Source: Steinernema hermaphroditum
Taxonomy: Eukaryota > Nematoda > Chromadorea > Rhabditida > Steinernematidae
Reading direction: 5' to 3'
Assembly (NCBI GenBank): GCA_030435675.1
Contig: CM059621.1
Location: 12,400,001-12,464,000, forward strand
DNA length: 64,000 nucleotides
Under the pieces are notes generated by a model, which saw only the letters and a program-made list of their open reading frames with translations, made no database searches and was not told where the DNA came from. Shown here one piece after another: positions 61,031 through 64,000 of this stretch. Made by a program: the position numbers and the translations under genes. Numbering within the stretch: the first letter of the stretch is position 1; every line of letters begins with the position of its first letter.

Positions 61031-64000
61031 AAACGCGCCTATTCCCGTTGGGATTTACTGTGGACTATCTTAGTTTCCTGCAAAACTTTCAATTCGAGAC
61101 AGCAGGGCCCTTGCTCATACCAAAAGCTCTGCATCTGACCCTCCTGCTCCAAAGTACCATAGCATTTTTATGATTGGATCTTGTAGAACTGCACGAGCCT
61201 GATCGAACGCGCCTACTCCCGTTGGATTTACTGTGGACTATCTTAGTTTCCTGCAAAACTTTCAATTCGAGACAGCAGGGCCCTTGCTCATACCAAAAGC
61301 TCTGCATCTGACCCTCCTGCTCCAAAGTACCATAGCATTTTTATGATTGGATCTTGTAGAACTGCACGAGCCTGATCGAACGCGCCTACTCCCGTTGGAT
61401 TTACTGTGGACTATCTTAGTTTCCTGCAAAACTTTCAATTCGAGACAGCAGGGCCCTTGCTCATACCAAAAGCTCTGCATCTGACCCTCCTGCTCCAAAG
61501 TACCATAGCATTTTTATGATTGGATCTTGTAGAACTGCACGAGCCTGATCGAACGCGCCTACTCCCGTTGGGATTACTGTGGACTATCTTAGTTTCCTGC
61601 AAAACTTTCAATTCGAGACAGCAGGGCCCTTGCTCATACCAAAAGCTCTGCATCTGACCCTCCTGCTCCAAAGTACCATAGCATTTTTATGATTGGATCT
61701 TGTAGAACTGCACGAGCCTGATCGAACGCGCCTACTCCCGCTGGATTTACTGTGGACTATCTTAGTTTCCTGCAAAACTTTCAATTCGAGACAGCAGGGC
61801 CCTTGCTCATACCAAAAGCTCTGCATCTGACCCTCCTGCTCCAAAGTACCATAGCATTTTTATGATTGGATCTTGTAGAACTGCACGAGCCTGATCGAAC
61901 GCGCCTACTCCCGTTGGGATTACTGTGGACTATCTTAGTTTCCTGCAAAACTTTCAATTCGAGACAGCAGGGCCCTTGCTCATACCAAAAGCTCTGCATC
62001 TGACCCTCCTGCTCCAAAGTACCATAGCATTTTTATGATTGGATCTTGTAGAACTGCACGAGCCTGATCGAACGCGCCTACTCCCGTTGGGATTACTGTG
62101 GACTATCTTAGTTTCCTGCAAAACTTTCAATTCGAGACAGCAGGGCCCTTGCTCATACCAAAAGCTCTGCATCTGACCCTCCTGCTCCAAAGTACCATAG
62201 CATTTTTATGATTGGATCTTGTAGAACTGCACGAGCCTGATCGAACGCGCCTACTCCCGCTGGATTTACTGTGGACTATCTTAGTTTCCTGCAAAACTTT
62301 CAATTCGAGACAGCAGGGCCCTTGCTCATACCAAAAGCTCTGCATCTGACCCTCCTGCTCCAAAGTACCATAGCATTTTTATGATTGGATCTTGTAGAAC
62401 TGCACGAGCCTGATCGAACGCGCCTACTCCCGTTGGGATTACTGTGGACTATCTTAGTTTCCTGCAAAACTTTCAATTCGAGACAGCAGGGCCCTTGCTC
62501 ATACCAAAAGCTCTGCATCTGACCCTCCTGCTCCAAAGTACCATAGCATTTTTATGATTGGATCTTGTAGAACTGCACGAGCCTGATCGAACGCGCCTAC
62601 TCCCGTTGGATTTACTGTGGACTATCTTAGTTTCCTGCAAAACTTTCAATTCGAGACAGCAGGGCCCTTGCTCATACCAAAAGCTCTGCATCTGACCCTC
62701 CTGCTCCAAAGTACCATAGCATTTTTATGATTGGATCTTGTAGAACTGCACGAGCCTGATCGAACGCGCCTACTCCCGTTGGATTTACTGTGGACTATCT
62801 TAGTTTCCTGCAAAACTTTCAATTCGAGACAGCAGGGCCCTTGCTCATACCAAAAGCTCTGCATCTGACCCTCCTGCTCCAAAGTACCATAGCATTTTTA
62901 TGATTGGATCTTGTAGAACTGCACGAGCCTGATCGAACGCGCCTACTCCCGTTGGATTTACTGTGGACTATCTTAGTTTCCTGCAAAACTTTCAATTCGA
63001 GACAGCAGGGCCCCCTTGCTCATACCAAAAGCTCTGCATCTGACCCTCCTGCTCCAAAGTACCATAGCATTTTTATGATTGGATCTTGTAGAACTGCACG
63101 AGCCTGATCGAACGCGCCTACTCCCGTTGGATTTACTGTGGACTATCTTAGTTTCCTGCAAAACTTTCAATTCGAGACAGCAGGGCCCTTGCTCATACCA
63201 AAAGCTCTGCATCTGACCCTCCTGCTCCAAAGTACCATAGCATTTTTATGATTGGATCTTGTAGAACTGCACGAGCCTGATCGAACGCGCCTACTCCCGT
63301 TGGGATTACTGTGGACTATCTTAGTTTCCTGCAAAACTTTCAATTCGAGACAGCAGGGCCCTTGCTCATACCAAAAGCTCTGCATCTGACCCTCCTGCTC
63401 CAAAGTACCATAGCATTTTTATGATTGGATCTTGTAGAACTGCACGAGCCTGATCGAACGCGCCTACTCCCGTTGGATTTACTGTGGACTATCTTAGTTT
63501 CCTGCAAAACTTTCAATTCGAGACAGCAGGGCCCCTTGCTCATACCAAAAGCTCTGCATCTGACCCTCCTGCTCCAAAGTACCATAGCATTTTTATGATT
63601 GGATCTTGTAGAACTGCACGAGCCTGATCGAACGCGCCTACTCCCGTTGGGATTACTGTGGACTATCTTAGTTTCCTGCAAAACTTTCAATTCGAGACAG
63701 CAGGGCCCTTGCTCATACCAAAAGCTCTGCATCTGACCCTCCTGCTCCAAAGTACCATAGCATTTTTATGATTGGATCTTGTAGAACTGCACGAGCCTGA
63801 TCGAACGCGCCTACTCCCGTTGGGATTACTGTGGACTATCTTAGTTTCCTGCAAAACTTTCAATTCGAGACAGCAGGGCCCTTGCTCATACCAAAAGCTC
63901 TGCATCTGACCCTCCTGCTCCAAAGTACCATAGCATTTTTATGATTGGATCTTGTAGAACTGCACGAGCCTGATCGAACGCGCCTACTCCCGCTGGATTT
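61031..64000 (-). repeat. Highly homogeneous part of the inverted array
   Basis: About 17 monomers are almost identical: GGGCCCTTGCTC, GATCGAACG, TTGTAGAACTGC and AGCATTTTT throughout. The main difference is TTGGATTTACT, TTGGGATTACT or CTGGATTTACT. A few single-base insertions occur in the C run (near 63013 and 63535). The array continues beyond the window. Confidence 0.85.
62822..62838 (+). other. CENP-B-box-like motif, representative copy in the inverted array
   Basis: The + strand here reads ATTCGAGACAGCAGGGC, with the same 8 of 9 match to NTTCGNNNNANNCGGGN. It shows that motif orientation flips with the array. Confidence 0.35.

Larger units (their letters stand above)
43837..64000 (-). 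repeat. 173-bp satellite, inverted head-to-tail array (about 116 monomers)
   Basis: This is the same satellite as 1-43336 but reads as its reverse complement on the + strand, for example TTTCAATTCGAGACAG instead of CTGTCTCGAATTGAAA. It continues to the end of the window, so its far edge is not seen. Almost every monomer carries the GCTATGG state (AGCAT on the + strand), like the 37.4-43.3 kb end of the forward array. The mean spacing is slightly over 173 bp because many units carry 1-4 extra bases, so phase drifts, unlike the forward array. Several monomer variants are common here and rare or absent in the forward array: CAGCTGACC instead of CATCTGACC, and CTGGATTTACT or CTGGGTTTACT instead of TTGGGATTACT. 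Identity as the same satellite is certain; whether the inversion is real is not. Confidence 0.97.

Noticed and set aside
44503..63107. Frames of 61-105 codons on the + strand of the inverted array (e.g. 46418-46735, 62904-63107) and of 64-67 codons on the - strand of the forward array
   Set aside because: They are antisense readings of the same repeat, present only where small indels or base changes happen to remove stops.
44770..63923. The same 78-codon frames on the - strand of the inverted array, some of 136 codons (e.g. 47913-48323, 49130-49540, 57966-58376, 63340-63750)
   Set aside because: The longer ones arise where a single-base insertion makes a unit 174 bp, which is 58 codons, so two monomers stay in frame. 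That is chance extension, not a gene.
1..64000. CRISPR array
   Set aside because: The repeats are 173 bp and directly contiguous, with no unique spacers and no cas-like genes.
1..64000. rDNA, 5S, tRNA or tRNA-derived SINE array
   Set aside because: The single B-box-like match lacks a convincing A box, terminator or cloverleaf, and no rRNA sequence is recognisable.
1..64000. Transposon or retroelement insertions, telomeric repeats, microsatellites
   Set aside because: No break in the 173-bp unit longer than a few tens of bases was found apart from the N gap, and no terminal repeats, target-site duplications or simple-sequence runs were seen.

Overview
This window is satellite DNA from end to end. 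I found no gene, RNA gene, transposon, CRISPR array or unique-sequence flank. The unit is 173 bp long and about 46% GC (80 of 173 bases in the monomer at 20034-20206). It repeats head to tail roughly 250 times on the + strand (1-43336). After a run of exactly 500 N (43337-43836) it repeats roughly 116 times in the opposite orientation (43837-64000). A nucleosome-sized tandem array tens of kilobases long, a unit length not divisible by three, and variants that look like 5-methylcytosine decay all point to a CpG-methylating eukaryote (plant or animal) and a heterochromatic, possibly centromeric or pericentromeric, locus. I do not recognise the satellite family, so I name no species.

Layout of the forward array: 1-6.5 kb is a mosaic of several monomer classes with short local amplifications. 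6.66-7.52 kb is a copy of 0.26-1.12 kb, displaced by exactly 37 monomers. 7.5-19.4 kb is marked by a GCGGAGCTC variant and carries 2-, 3-, 4-, 5- and 8-monomer higher-order periodicities. 19.4-24.4 kb is very uniform. 24.5-34 kb mixes GATATGG and GCTATGG monomers and includes a clean two-monomer alternation at 31.4-32.7 kb. 34-37.4 kb is rich in AGAAC/TGAAC monomers. 37.4-43.3 kb is fixed for GCTATGG and shows the first net length changes. From 139 to 37853 the phase is exactly 218 x 173 bp.

Layout of the reverse array: 43.84-49 kb beside the gap is the most diverged stretch, with frequent small insertions and mosaic monomers. 49-60.6 kb is intermediate. 60.1-61.03 kb holds damaged monomers. 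61.03-64 kb is again highly uniform.

The many similar 78-codon open frames are by-products of the repeat and not genes: each starts at the same TTG, covers 1.37 units and ends because 173 = 3 x 57 + 2. The points most worth checking are the orientation switch at the placeholder gap, the CpG-decay signature, the nested higher-order structure, a motif one base away from the mammalian CENP-B box, and a short dyad that the main array-wide variant breaks. None of these establishes a new biological system; they describe the structure and evolution of one satellite array.
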